Source: JAGWBD01 sp965220615 (lineage in GTDB: Bacteria; Chloroflexota; Anaerolineae; Aggregatilineales; Phototrophicaceae). Taken from it: DNA of 64,000 nt. The DNA lies in assembly GCA_965220615.1 (NCBI GenBank), contig CBDCQL010000001.1, positions 496,001 to 560,000 of the forward strand. Direction: 5' to 3'. The notes beneath the pieces were generated by a model that saw only the letters and a list, made by a program, of their open reading frames with translations, ran no database searches and had not been told where the DNA came from. Shown piece after piece: positions 23,402 through 32,196 of this stretch; position 1 is the first letter of the stretch, and each line of letters starts with the position of its first letter. The translations under genes and the position numbers were made by a program.

Positions 23402-24463
23402 CTAACGTTCGCGCTCGCCCTGCAGGAATTCGTCGACCTGCTGCAGGGCCTCCGCATCCGTCAGCGGCTGCGGCGGGTGCTTGCAGTACAGCGCCGAGGC
23501 CGATTGCAACACGCCGCCCACGCCGCGGTCCAGCGCGACGCGGCAGCAGCGAATGGCATCGACGACCGTGCCGCCGAAGTTGGCGCTGTCCTCGACTTCC
23601 AGCGTCGCGTCGACGTGCAGCGGTGCGCCGCTGAAATTGACCACGTCGAAGTAGAAGCGCGTGGTCTTGCGGTCGCCCATCACCGGCACGTGGGCGAAGC
23701 CGGCCGAGACGCCGGTCTCGTAGGGGATGAGCGTCTCGACGGCCTCGCGTTTGGTCTGTTCCTTGCTCTCACCGCGATTGACGAGGTTGTCGAAATCGGT
23801 GTTGCCGGCGTAGTTGAGCTGGTAGGTCCGGCGGATGTGGATGCCGCGCGCCTGCATCGCCTCCACCATGGCGCGGTGCAGGATCGTGCCGCCCAGCTGG
23901 CTCTTCACGTCGTCGCCCACCACCGGCACGCCGCTCTCTGCTGCCTCACGCGCGAAGGCCTCGTCGCAGACGATCAGTTCCGGCATGCCGTTGACGAAGG
24001 CCACGCCCGCCTCCAGCGCCGCCTGCGCATACAGGCGCGACGCCCTCGTCGAGCCGGTCGGCAGCATGTTGAGCAGCACTTCCGCGCCGGAATCGCGCAG
24101 CGCCTGCACGATGTCCACCGGCGGTGCGTCCGACAGCGGCGCATATTTCGCCAGGTGCGGCGGCATGCCGTCCGCGACCGGGCCGGGGAGGACTTCCACG
24201 CCCGTTTCCCCGACGCACACCTCCGGCACCCTCCAGGCGCAGTTGGGCGGCGCCATGATGGCCTCCGCCAGGTCGCGCCCGACCTTGTGCGCGCTGACGT
24301 CGAAGGCCAGCACGGGCGTAATGTCGCAGACGTCGTAGCCGCCGAGCACCCGCTGCGTCAGGCCGATGTCCGTATCGTTCTGCGCGTACCAGGCGAGGCC
24401 CTGCAAAAGCGCGCTGGCGCAGTTGCCCACGCCTGCCAGCGCCAGTCGGATCTTCCCGGGCAT
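23402..24463 (-). CDS. ino1: Inositol-3-phosphate synthase (MIPS), bacterial/archaeal type, 353 aa
   Basis: N-terminal NAD-binding motif LALAGVGNCASALLQGL, the phrase PPHLAKY, and the catalytic-core motif VPVVGDDVKSQLGGTILHR followed by TYQLNYAGNTDFDNL are diagnostic of myo-inositol-1-phosphate synthase of the short actinobacterial/archaeal type. The enzyme turns glucose 6-phosphate into inositol 1-(3-)phosphate with NAD recycling. It is embedded in a LacI-linked sugar gene set beside a PfkB kinase and a Gfo/Idh/MocA oxidoreductase rather than near phosphatidylinositol genes. GGGAGGAGAG lies upstream of ATG 24463. Confidence 0.93.
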   Translation of the reverse strand: MPGKIRLALAGVGNCASALLQGLAWYAQNDTDIGLTQRVLGGYDVCDITPVLAFDVSAHKVGRDLAEAIMAPPNCAWRVPEVCVGETGVEVLPGPVADGMPPHLAKYAPLSDAPPVDIVQALRDSGAEVLLNMLPTGSTRASRLYAQAALEAGVAFVNGMPELIVCDEAFAREAAESGVPVVGDDVKSQLGGTILHRAMVEAMQARGIHIRRTYQLNYAGNTDFDNLVNRGESKEQTKREAVETLIPYETGVSAGFAHVPVMGDRKTTRFYFDVVNFSGAPLHVDATLEVEDSANFGGTVVDAIRCCRVALDRGVGGVLQSASALYCKHPPQPLTDAEALQQVDEFLQGERER

Positions 24464-24526
24464 GGTCTCTCCTCCCTGGCCTGCCGGATGCGGCAGCCGA
24501 TACTACAAAAGGGGCGGGGCCTGCCT

Positions 24527-25567
24527 TCAGGTCCCGCGCGTCGATTCGCGGATATTCAGCCGGAAGGGGACGCGAATGACGCGTGGCTCGCGGCCGTTCT
24601 GCCTCTGTTCGATCTGGTCGAGCAAGAGCCAGGCGACCTGCCGGCCGAATTCCTGCAGCGAGGTATCCACCGCCGTGATGGAGGGCGTGACGTCCTCGTA
24701 GTATTCCATGTCGTCGAAGGTCGCCAGCGCCAGGTCGGCGGGGACGCGCAGGCCGCGTTCGCGCACCAGGTGCAGCACGCCGCGCATCAGGCGGTTGTTG
24801 CTGACGAAGAGCGCCGTGGGAGGATCGCGCCGGTCGAGCAGGTCGGCGGCCAGCAGACGCCCTTCCAGACGCCGGCCGGGGTTGTCGCCCCCGCCCTTGA
24901 AGCCGCCTTCACGGATGAGCGCAGGGTCGCGGCGCAGGCCGGCGGCGGCCAGGGCGTCCAGATATCCGTCGCGGCGCTCACGGCCCGGCGTCAGGGCGGC
25001 GGGCAGGTTGATCAGGCCGATACGACGATGGCCCAGTTCGATGAGATGCTCAACGGCCGCGCGCGTGCCGCCGCGATTCTCGAAGAGCACGCAGTTCGCC
25101 GGCAACCCCTCAATCTGGCGGTCGAGCAGCACCAGAGGGCGGCCGCTCTCGTGCAGGGCAAAGAGCGCGCCCGGATTGCCGCCGCCGGGCGTCAGGGCGA
25201 CGCCGTCCACGCCCTTGCCGCGGAAGGCGCGCAGATAGGCCAGCTCCCGTTCGGGGTTCTCATCGCTGTTGCCCAGGGTCAGGCTGTAGTCCGCGTTCCA
25301 GAGGGCATCGCCCAGCGCGCGGGTGATGGCGGTGTGCGCCGGGTTCAGAATGTCCGGTACGATAAAGCCGATGCTGCGCGTGCGTCGCGTGACCAGGCTG
25401 CGGGCCACGCCGTCGGGCTCGTAGCCCAGCTTCTCGATCGCCTCCAGCACGTTCTGCTGCGTGCGTCTGGCGACGGGGCGCGGCCCGTTGTTGACGACGT
25501 AGGACACGGTGGCGGTGGAGACGCCGGCCAGCCTGGCGACGTCGTCCCGCGTGACTTTTCCGGCCAA
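24527..25567 (-). CDS. LacI family transcriptional regulator, 346 aa
   Basis: The N-terminal helix-turn-helix TRDDVARLAGVSTATVSYVVN and hinge helix YEPDGVARSLVTRRT are followed by a periplasmic-binding-like sensor domain (GFIVPDILNPAHTAITRAL, VSNNRLMRGVLHL, LALATFDDMEYYE). It should bind palindromic operators and be released or activated by a sugar. Two copies of the same 14-bp palindrome lie in the divergent promoter region, one over its own predicted start and one over that of the transporter operon. It is the first gene of the minus-strand set, 63 bases before the inositol-phosphate synthase. Confidence 0.95.
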   Translation of the reverse strand: MAGKVTRDDVARLAGVSTATVSYVVNNGPRPVARRTQQNVLEAIEKLGYEPDGVARSLVTRRTRSIGFIVPDILNPAHTAITRALGDALWNADYSLTLGNSDENPERELAYLRAFRGKGVDGVALTPGGGNPGALFALHESGRPLVLLDRQIEGLPANCVLFENRGGTRAAVEHLIELGHRRIGLINLPAALTPGRERRDGYLDALAAAGLRRDPALIREGGFKGGGDNPGRRLEGRLLAADLLDRRDPPTALFVSNNRLMRGVLHLVRERGLRVPADLALATFDDMEYYEDVTPSITAVDTSLQEFGRQVAWLLLDQIEQRQNGREPRVIRVPFRLNIRESTRGT

Positions 25568-25598
25568 AATCGCCCTTTCCGGCCCCCGGCAACGGCGG

Positions 25599-25612
25599 TC
25601 TACGCCCGTAGA
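25599..25612. promoter_or_regulatory. LacI-type operator O1 (lacI side)
   Basis: TCTACGCCCGTAGA, a 14-bp near-perfect palindrome (6 of 7 symmetric pairs). It is located about 12 bases downstream of the -10 box of the lacI promoter and 32 bases before the lacI ATG, so bound repressor would cover the transcription start. Confidence 0.75.
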
Positions 25613-25623
25613 TTCAGGCGGAG

Positions 25624-25652
25624 AGTGTACTTGCCCGACCGGGCCGTGTCAA
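25624..25652 (-). promoter_or_regulatory. lacI promoter
   Basis: On the minus strand: consensus TTGACA (25652-25647), a 17-base spacer, TACACT (25629-25624). It directs transcription of lacI and probably the downstream inositol/sugar genes. Confidence 0.8.
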
Positions 25653-25716
25653 CCGGACGCGCGCCGTCGCACAGCCTTTGTCGCAGGCGGCGAACGCAGG
25701 GGGCCGGGGGCAATAT

Positions 25717-25744
25717 TTGACAGGCACAGGGGGCAGGTTACAAT
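25717..25744 (+). promoter_or_regulatory. Promoter of the MalFG-type transporter operon
   Basis: Consensus TTGACA (25717-25722), a 16-base spacer, TACAAT (25739-25744). The start would be near 25751, immediately before operator O2. Its leader of about 90 bases contains a second TACAAT-like element (25797 region) of unknown use. Confidence 0.8.
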
Positions 25745-25752
25745 GGTGCCGT

Positions 25753-25766
25753 TCTACGCGTGTAGA
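25753..25766. promoter_or_regulatory. LacI-type operator O2 (transporter side)
   Basis: TCTACGCGTGTAGA, the same 14-bp palindrome as O1 with the central CG typical of LacI-family sites (6 of 7 symmetric pairs). It begins 8 bases after the -10 box, so repressor binding would block initiation. Confidence 0.78.
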
Positions 25767-25841
25767 TTTTGATGCATGCGGGCAGGACGGGGTACAATCC
25801 CCGGGCAAGTACGGAATTATTGTTAGGGAACGGATTTGCTT

Positions 25842-26738
25842 ATGGCCAGTCAGGATGTTTTGACGCCCCCGGATGAGATCGTCGCCTCGACCTGGGCCGG
25901 AGAAAGGCAGGGCGGCGGTACGCGCATCCTGCTTTTCATCGCGCTCTTCATCCTGGGGCTCTTTTCCTTCCTGCCCTTTTACTTCCTGCTGACGACCAGC
26001 ATCAAGGATGCCGGCGAAGCCAATCGCGTACCGCTGACCTTCATTCCGCAGAGCTTCTCGCTGGAACACTTCGAGTTTGTGATCAATGAAGGCGCGCCGC
26101 GCGCCATGGCCAACGGCCTGTTCTACGCCGGTCTCGGCACCCTGCTGGCGGTCGTCGTCAGCGCGCTGATCGGCTACGTGGTCGTCAAGCATCGTTCCAC
26201 CCTGGGCGACATCCTCTTCTGGACCATCGTCGCCTCCTCGCTGATGCCGCTGGCCTCCTACATCGTCACCATGGTGACCCTGCTGCAGCGCATCACCAAC
26301 ATCACCGGGATTCCGATGCTGGATACCTTCCAGGGGTTGCTGCTGCCAAGGATCGTCTACGCCTTCGGGGTCTTTCTGATGCGCCAGGCGATGCTGGCCG
26401 TGCCGGACGAACTGCTCGACGCGGCCAGGGTCGACGGCGCCGGCTTCCTGCGCTCCTTCTGGCAGATCGCCCTGCCGGTCGTGCGGCCGCAGACGATCAC
26501 GCTCGCCATCCTGATCTTCATGGGTCTCTTCGGCGAGTTCCTGTGGCCGCTTGTGGCCACCAGTTCCAGGGAGATGCAGGTCGCCAGCGTCTGGCTGGCC
26601 TCGCGCTCCTTCGGCTACGGCGTCAACCCGGGCGTGCTTTCGGCAGGCGCGCTGCTCGTCATTTTCCCGATGCTCATCGTCTTCCTGCTCGGCCAGCGTT
26701 ACATCACCGCCGGCTTGGGAATGACAGGATTCAAATAA
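25842..26738 (+). CDS. Carbohydrate ABC transporter permease (MalG type), 298 aa
   Basis: Six membrane segments and the cytoplasmic EAA loop near the C-terminus (DELLDAARVDGAGFLRSFWQ) identify the MalG-like subunit of CUT1 importers. The N-terminal ILLFIALFILGLFSFLPFYFL and KDAGEANRVPLTFIPQSFSLEHF are characteristic. ATG 25842 is used; AGGGA lies 12 bases upstream. It is the first gene of an operon in the unusual order MalG-like, binding protein, MalF-like, without an ATPase gene, so a shared MsmK/UgpC-type ATPase elsewhere probably powers it. Confidence 0.92.
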   Translation: MASQDVLTPPDEIVASTWAGERQGGGTRILLFIALFILGLFSFLPFYFLLTTSIKDAGEANRVPLTFIPQSFSLEHFEFVINEGAPRAMANGLFYAGLGTLLAVVVSALIGYVVVKHRSTLGDILFWTIVASSLMPLASYIVTMVTLLQRITNITGIPMLDTFQGLLLPRIVYAFGVFLMRQAMLAVPDELLDAARVDGAGFLRSFWQIALPVVRPQTITLAILIFMGLFGEFLWPLVATSSREMQVASVWLASRSFGYGVNPGVLSAGALLVIFPMLIVFLLGQRYITAGLGMTGFK

Positions 26739-26807
26739 AGGGCGCGAGAGGAGGAAACACAGGCAAATCTGCTGGGACGAACATTCTTCTGATATGGAGG
26801 TTATGGA

Positions 26808-28256
26808 ATGAACGAGACAAGCCAAAAGCTCAGCCGCCGCGACATGCTCAAGCTGGTCGGCAGCGGCGCGGCCGCGTCCGTCGGCCTCGCCGCCAGCCTG
26901 CCTGTGGCGACCCAGGACGAGATCACCCTCACCTTCTGGCGCCCGCCCTTCGATACCCGCGGGCCCATGGGCATTGACGCCCTTGGCAACTTCTACGACA
27001 ACCTGCTGCCGGAGATGTTGCCGGGCAACGTCACGGTCGAGACGATCGACTCCACGGGCGATACCTTCACCCGTCTGACGGCCTCGGTCGCCGCCGGCAA
27101 CCCGCCCGACATCAGCAACGTGGACCAGACCTGGGTGCCACCGATGCTGGATCTGATGGCCATCAACGCGATGCCGGAAGATCTGATCGACGTGGTGGGC
27201 TCCTTCGGCAGCTTCGCCAACGACTTCCTGAGTATCGACGGCGCGATCTACATCCTGCCCTGGGGCTGGTGGGAACGCGGCGTCTTCTACAACATCGATC
27301 TGCTTGAGGCCCAGGGCATCGACCATACCGAACTGCCCAGCAAGATCTCCGACATGATCCCCTTCGTCAAGGAACTGACCGTCTGGCCGGACGACGCCGA
27401 AGAGCCCACGCTCTCGGCCTGGCCGCTGGCGGGCGGCACGACCTTCGACCTCTACACCGCGCTGGTCGACAACCTCGGCGGCTTCTGGTGGGAGGAAGAC
27501 CGGCGTTCCGGCTTCGACAGCGACGAATGGGAGGAGGCGTGGCAGATCACGCTCTCCATGTTCGATGACTTCAAACTGGACGCCCGTTTTGGCCTGAGCG
27601 CACTGGACAAGTTCTACACCGGCAACGCCTACTTCCTGTCGCAGCAGCTCTGGGTCGGCTTCGTGCTGCGCCGCGACTATCCGGAGATCAACTGGGGCGT
27701 CATGACCCATCCGACGCCCAACGGCGGCCCGCCCTACGGCTGGAAGGAAGTCCACCTTGGCTGGGGCAACACCTCCGGCCAGAGCGGCGAGGGCCTCGCC
27801 GCCGCCTGGGAGCTGTGGAAAGCGCTCTACTCCGTCGAGTGGACCCACGCCAACGCCGTGGCCCTCAACTACCTGCCCGGCCGTCTCGAGGCCGTGGGTA
27901 TGGACCCCATCACCGCCGACAACCCGCACTGGGCGGGCGCCTTCGAGAAGCACCAGCCCGGCAACTCGGTCTCACCCGGCTACTGGAGCCCGGAGATGTG
28001 GACCGCCACCAACACCGCGTGGAGCCGTTGCTACGACAACAACGAGCCCGTGCGTCAGGTACTCCAGGAACTGCAGCAGGAGGCCGATTCGATCCTGGCC
28101 TTCTCCGACAGCCTGCCTGGCACGATCCTCACGCGGGCCGACTACGTGGCGCATCCGGAATGGACCGACGGCCTGATCCCGGCAGAGGACTGGTGGGACA
28201 ACGTACACGCCAGTTACCTGACCGAAGAGCAGGCCATGATGGCCCAGGTGCGCTAG
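26808..28256 (+). CDS. Extracellular solute-binding protein of a CUT1 sugar importer, 482 aa
   Basis: The N-terminus SRRDMLKLVGSGAAASVGLAA is a twin-arginine (Tat) signal, so the protein is exported folded. The mature part has the family-1 binding-protein pattern (ITLTFWRPPFDTRGP, FTRLTASVAAGNPPDISNV, GGTTFDLYTALVDNLGGFWW) with many Trp and acidic residues for sugar stacking. No lipobox Cys is seen. GGAGG-like sequence (ATATGGAGG) lies before ATG 26808. It should deliver an oligosaccharide to the flanking permeases. Confidence 0.92.
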   Translation: MNETSQKLSRRDMLKLVGSGAAASVGLAASLPVATQDEITLTFWRPPFDTRGPMGIDALGNFYDNLLPEMLPGNVTVETIDSTGDTFTRLTASVAAGNPPDISNVDQTWVPPMLDLMAINAMPEDLIDVVGSFGSFANDFLSIDGAIYILPWGWWERGVFYNIDLLEAQGIDHTELPSKISDMIPFVKELTVWPDDAEEPTLSAWPLAGGTTFDLYTALVDNLGGFWWEEDRRSGFDSDEWEEAWQITLSMFDDFKLDARFGLSALDKFYTGNAYFLSQQLWVGFVLRRDYPEINWGVMTHPTPNGGPPYGWKEVHLGWGNTSGQSGEGLAAAWELWKALYSVEWTHANAVALNYLPGRLEAVGMDPITADNPHWAGAFEKHQPGNSVSPGYWSPEMWTATNTAWSRCYDNNEPVRQVLQELQQEADSILAFSDSLPGTILTRADYVAHPEWTDGLIPAEDWWDNVHASYLTEEQAMMAQVR

Positions 28257-28355
28257 CCGCCTGCAGCCTGCGCTGCAACGAGTTTCCCTCGCGGCCGGTC
28301 CTGTCCCTGACAGGGGCGGGGCCGGTCGCAGACGACAAGCGGGAGGGACCCTGAC

Positions 28356-29315
28356 ATGACTGCCCTGACAGCCAAATCACGCGGCCTGCCGCGAGCGGGG
28401 CGCCTGCGCCTGAGCGGCCTGTTGCCGAAGTCGCGACTGGCGCTGCTGGTCATCGTCGTCGTCTTCATTTTCTACGGCATCATGCTCTGGTATCCCATCC
28501 TCGACCAGTTCAGTATGTCCTTCCATCGCGGCCTGACCCTGCGTCGCATCTGGGTGGGCGACATGCAGTTCCAGCGCCTGATGCAGGACCGGGCCTTCAA
28601 CAACGCCATCGGCGTCACCCTGCGTTACGTTCTCATGGTGGTGCCGGCGACGACCATACTGGGCCTGCTGCTGGCCGCGGTGCTGAACAGCTTCAAGAAC
28701 GTCACCACGCGCACCGTGCTGGTCTCGCTCTTCTTCCTGCCGCACATCGTGCCCCTCGCGGCCGCCGCCACCTTCTGGAAAACGCTGCTGGCGCCCACCA
28801 GCAACGGCGTCCTGAATGGCATCCTGCACGTCTTCGGTCTGCCCACCAGCCGCTGGCTGCTCTCGGCGGAGACCTCGCTGCTCTCGCTGGCCCTGGTGGC
28901 CGTCTGGGGCGGCATCGGCTACGCCATGTTGCTCCTGCTGGCCGGCATGCAGACCATCCCCGACATGTTCTACGAGGCCGCCGCCATCGACGGCGCCAGC
29001 GCCTGGCAACGCCTGCGCAAGATCACCGTGCCCCTGTTGATGCCCTCCATCGCCTTCGTGGTGGTGATCCTCACCTTCGGCGGCCTGATGATGTTCGAGC
29101 CGGTCTACATCATGACCGGCGGCCAGGTCTCGCATGAAGACAAGGGCGGCCCGGCCGGCAGCACCTCCACCGTCATATGGCTGATCTACCAGCAAGGCTT
29201 TCAGAACTTCAAACAGGGCTACGCCGCCTCCGTCGCGGTGGTGTGGTTCTTCGTCATGCTGGCCCTGGGTCTGATCCAGTTCTGGTTCTTCTCGCGCCGC
29301 CGGGTCAGCTACTGA
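28356..29315 (+). CDS. Carbohydrate ABC transporter permease (MalF type), 319 aa
   Basis: About six membrane segments; the first is LALLVIVVVFIFYGIMLWYP and the EAA loop is MFYEAAAIDGASAWQRLRK. It pairs with the MalG-like subunit encoded two genes upstream. GGGAGGG lies eight bases before the ATG. The C-terminus is Trp/Phe-rich (LIQFWFFSRRRVSY). Confidence 0.93.
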   Translation: MTALTAKSRGLPRAGRLRLSGLLPKSRLALLVIVVVFIFYGIMLWYPILDQFSMSFHRGLTLRRIWVGDMQFQRLMQDRAFNNAIGVTLRYVLMVVPATTILGLLLAAVLNSFKNVTTRTVLVSLFFLPHIVPLAAAATFWKTLLAPTSNGVLNGILHVFGLPTSRWLLSAETSLLSLALVAVWGGIGYAMLLLLAGMQTIPDMFYEAAAIDGASAWQRLRKITVPLLMPSIAFVVVILTFGGLMMFEPVYIMTGGQVSHEDKGGPAGSTSTVIWLIYQQGFQNFKQGYAASVAVVWFFVMLALGLIQFWFFSRRRVSY

Positions 29316-29486
29316 CGCGGCGCGCTCCGGAGGCGGCCTTGTCCCGTTCCGGCAGCTGTTTCGCCGTCAATTCCCCATACAGATTCACGGCGTCCGGGCA
29401 GGCACCATGGACGGTCGCGTCACGTTCCCTTTTTTGCCGCGCAAGTTTTTCACAAGGCTTCACAACGTCCGGGAGGGCGATTAAAA

Positions 29487-31307
29487 ATGCTTGAGCACAA
29501 CCCCATGCAGCGCTGCCTCGAGGGCGAGCGCTATACCGCCAGCGTCCCCGATACTCTCAACCTGGCCGACCGGATGGGACTGGCCATCAACGCCCTCACC
29601 AACGCCTTTGTGCCGGAAGAGCGCTGGGCCCTGCAATTCGACGTCAGCATCGCCCACCGACCGCCGGTCATCTGGATCAACCACCTGACCGACGCCTATC
29701 TCAACATCCCCGCCAAGTTCCTGGAGGCGTTGACGGTCTGCCGCACCGTCTCCGGCAGCGACCAGAACATCGACATTGACTTCAACGTGTTGCGCAACCA
29801 GCTGGAACTGCTGGGCGAGGACGGCCTCACCTACACCCCGGAGGACACCCTGCCCGAGCTGGACGAGGCGCTGCGGCCCTTCGCCGAAATCTGGGGCGAG
29901 GGGCGCCTGATCCTGGCGCTCTGCTTCATCGGCCAGGTCGATGACGATCCGATCTGGTTCGAGACGGCCAAACGCAAGGTCGACCGCCTGCTCGAACTCT
30001 CCGTCGAGCGCGAGGACTATCGCTTCTTCTGGCGCGGCCGCTGGCCAAAGGGCGCCTCGCCGCCGGCCGACGCCGAAGAGCCCAGTGGCCCCATCCCCGA
30101 TGGCTCCCTGGGCGACAAATACGACTGGGATCTGAGCCTGATCTACTCGGTCGGCTCCTCGGGCCACGGCTCCGCGCTGCTCTATCGCCTCACCGGCTAC
30201 GAGCCCGCGCTGGAACTCTCTCGCGGTCTGGCGCGCTGGGCCCTGAAGCGCATCTTCAAGCACGAGGACGGCCACTACGACTTCTACCATTTCCACCACG
30301 GCCTCTATTCCCTGATGGCCGTCTGCGAGTACGGCGTGGCCGCCCAGGACCGCGAGGTGCTGGAGCGCGTCGACGCCTGTTACCGCTGGGCGCGCGAAAT
30401 GGGCGATCCCCTGATCGGCTTCTACGCGGAAATCATGCCGGGCGCCGAGCTTTACCTGGAGCGCCAGGGCAACACGGTCGAGATCTGCGAGATCGCCGAC
30501 ATGGTCTGGCTGGCGCTGACGCTGACCCGCGAGGGCTTTGGCGGCGGCGCTTACATCGACGACGTCGACCGCTGGGTGCGCAACATGTATGCCGAGGGCC
30601 AGGTGCTGGATGCCGAATTCATCAACGACATCCCGCATGACTGCTTCGTCGAGGGCGAATATGACACGCCCTACCCGGATACCGACAACGTGCTGGAGCG
30701 CTCGGTCGGTTCCTTCCTCGGCTGGATGCGCGCCAACGAGGGCTTCGAGCGGCAATGGAACGAGGACGGCGAATACAAGCTGACCCGCAAGGGCATCATG
30801 CACTGCTGCACCGCCAACGGCGCGCGCACGCTCTACTGTGTCTGGGACGCTGCCGTGCAACGCTGCGAGGACGGCAGCACGACCGTCAACTTCCTGCTCA
30901 ACCGCGCCTCGCCCTGGCTGGACGTGGCCAGCTGGCTGCCGGCCGACGGCCGCGTGCAACTGACCATCAAGGACGCGCCAAAAGTCTACGTGCGCATGTC
31001 CGAGTGGATCGACCTGGGGGCGGTTACGGCCACGGTCAACGGTGAAGCCGCCGACTTCAGCCTTGATGGCCCCATGGTCTGCCTCGAGGGGCTCAATCCC
31101 GGCGACGTCGTTGACATCCGCTTCCCGGTGCTGGAGCGCAGGTTGCATCGCGTCATCGGCGAGATTCCCTACCGCCTGGACATGCGCGGCGCGAACGTGG
31201 TCGCCATCCATCCGCGCGGCACCACCTACCCGCTCTTCGACCGACCCGCCAGCGGCGAGGTCAGCGAGCGGGAAGTCTTCATCCCGTCCAACAGTTACAC
31301 CTGGTAG
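29487..31307 (+). CDS. GH127-like glycoside hydrolase (beta-L-arabinofuranosidase-like), 606 aa
   Basis: A large (alpha/alpha) barrel protein with repeated helical hairpins (LYSLMAVCEYG, IADMVWLALTLTREG) and a Cys-containing motif KGIMHCCTANGARTLYCVWD that matches the CCxxN region of GH127/DUF1680 enzymes, where Cys residues and Glu act at a zinc site. The C-terminal ~120 residues form a beta-sandwich (VNFLLNRASPWLDVASWLP, VQLTIKDAPKVYVRMSEW). No signal peptide is visible, so it probably acts on imported oligosaccharide. GGGAGGG precedes the ATG. The assignment to GH127 rests on the motif and architecture and is tentative. Confidence 0.7.
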   Translation: MLEHNPMQRCLEGERYTASVPDTLNLADRMGLAINALTNAFVPEERWALQFDVSIAHRPPVIWINHLTDAYLNIPAKFLEALTVCRTVSGSDQNIDIDFNVLRNQLELLGEDGLTYTPEDTLPELDEALRPFAEIWGEGRLILALCFIGQVDDDPIWFETAKRKVDRLLELSVEREDYRFFWRGRWPKGASPPADAEEPSGPIPDGSLGDKYDWDLSLIYSVGSSGHGSALLYRLTGYEPALELSRGLARWALKRIFKHEDGHYDFYHFHHGLYSLMAVCEYGVAAQDREVLERVDACYRWAREMGDPLIGFYAEIMPGAELYLERQGNTVEICEIADMVWLALTLTREGFGGGAYIDDVDRWVRNMYAEGQVLDAEFINDIPHDCFVEGEYDTPYPDTDNVLERSVGSFLGWMRANEGFERQWNEDGEYKLTRKGIMHCCTANGARTLYCVWDAAVQRCEDGSTTVNFLLNRASPWLDVASWLPADGRVQLTIKDAPKVYVRMSEWIDLGAVTATVNGEAADFSLDGPMVCLEGLNPGDVVDIRFPVLERRLHRVIGEIPYRLDMRGANVVAIHPRGTTYPLFDRPASGEVSEREVFIPSNSYTW

Positions 31308-31313
31308 GCGGCC

Positions 31314-32105
31314 GTGTCCCTGCTTGAGAACGGCATCGCGCTGCGCCAGAAACTCGCTGCCGGCGAGCCGGCCCCCGGCGCCTGGGTGACGCTCAACGAC
31401 CCGGCCGTGACCGAGGTTATGGCCGGGTCCGGCCTGGACTGGGTGCTGGTGGATACCGAGCACGCGCCATTCTCGCCGGAAAGTCTGGCCAGCATCCTCA
31501 TGGCCTACGAGGGCACGTCGGCCGTCTCGCTGGTGCGCGTCGGCTGGAACGACCAGGTGCTCATCAAGACCTGCCTTGACATGGGCTTCGGCGGCGTACT
31601 GGTGCCGCAGGTCGCTTCGGTGGAGGAAGCGCAGCGGGCCGTCGCCGCCTGCCGCTACCCGCCGCAGGGGATCCGCGGCTTCGGGCCGCGCCGCGCCAGC
31701 TACTACGGCCGCAGGATGGACGACTACGTGCGCCTCGCCAACAGTGTCATCCTCGCCGGCATCCAGATCGAGCACATCCGCGCGGTGGAGGACATCGAGA
31801 ACATTTTCGACGTGGAGGGCATTGACTTCGCCTTCCTCGGACCGATGGACCTGTCGGGCTCAATGGGTCTGCTGGAGACGCCCGACCACCCTGACGTGAT
31901 TCAGGCGATGGAGCGCGTGATCGAGGTCGCCGTGGCGAAGAACATCCCCATCGGCGTACCGCTGCCCTCCGACGCGCCGGTCGAGACCGTGCTCGCCTGG
32001 GCGAACAAGGGCAGCCAGCTGGTCTCCATCGGTCTCGACCTGGGATTCATGACGGGCGCGCTGATGCAGGCCCTCGGCGACGTTCGCGCGGGCCTGGCGG
32101 GTTGA
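31314..32105 (+). CDS. HpcH/HpaI aldolase/citrate lyase family protein, 263 aa
   Basis: Class II pyruvate aldolase with the motifs LDWVLVDTEHAPFSPESL (base His), metal ligand Glu in AGIQIEHIRAVEDIENI and Asp in IDFAFLGPMDLSGSMG, and RYPPQGIRGFGPRRAS. These enzymes cleave 2-keto-3-deoxy acids to pyruvate and an aldehyde. GTG 31314 begins six bases after the GH127-like gene, so the two are in one transcript. It would be the last step of a sugar-acid pathway fed by the importer. Confidence 0.9.
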   Translation: MSLLENGIALRQKLAAGEPAPGAWVTLNDPAVTEVMAGSGLDWVLVDTEHAPFSPESLASILMAYEGTSAVSLVRVGWNDQVLIKTCLDMGFGGVLVPQVASVEEAQRAVAACRYPPQGIRGFGPRRASYYGRRMDDYVRLANSVILAGIQIEHIRAVEDIENIFDVEGIDFAFLGPMDLSGSMGLLETPDHPDVIQAMERVIEVAVAKNIPIGVPLPSDAPVETVLAWANKGSQLVSIGLDLGFMTGALMQALGDVRAGLAG

Positions 32106-32196
32106 TGGCGCCGGAAGCATCCAACAGAATAGTTGCCGACTTCACCAGACCCTTCTCTCGCAAGGGAAGGTCTTGCATCTCTCCAGGGGACTGTCT

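Noticed and set aside
25614..27953. 779-codon minus-strand frame over the permease and binding-protein genes
   Set aside because: Runs through two strong plus-strand genes and the promoter region; low-complexity Glu/His/Gln composition.
29481..31775. 764-codon minus-strand frame over the GH127-like gene
   Set aside because: Shadow of the plus-strand gene; composition rich in Val/His/Gln/Ala repeats with no domain.
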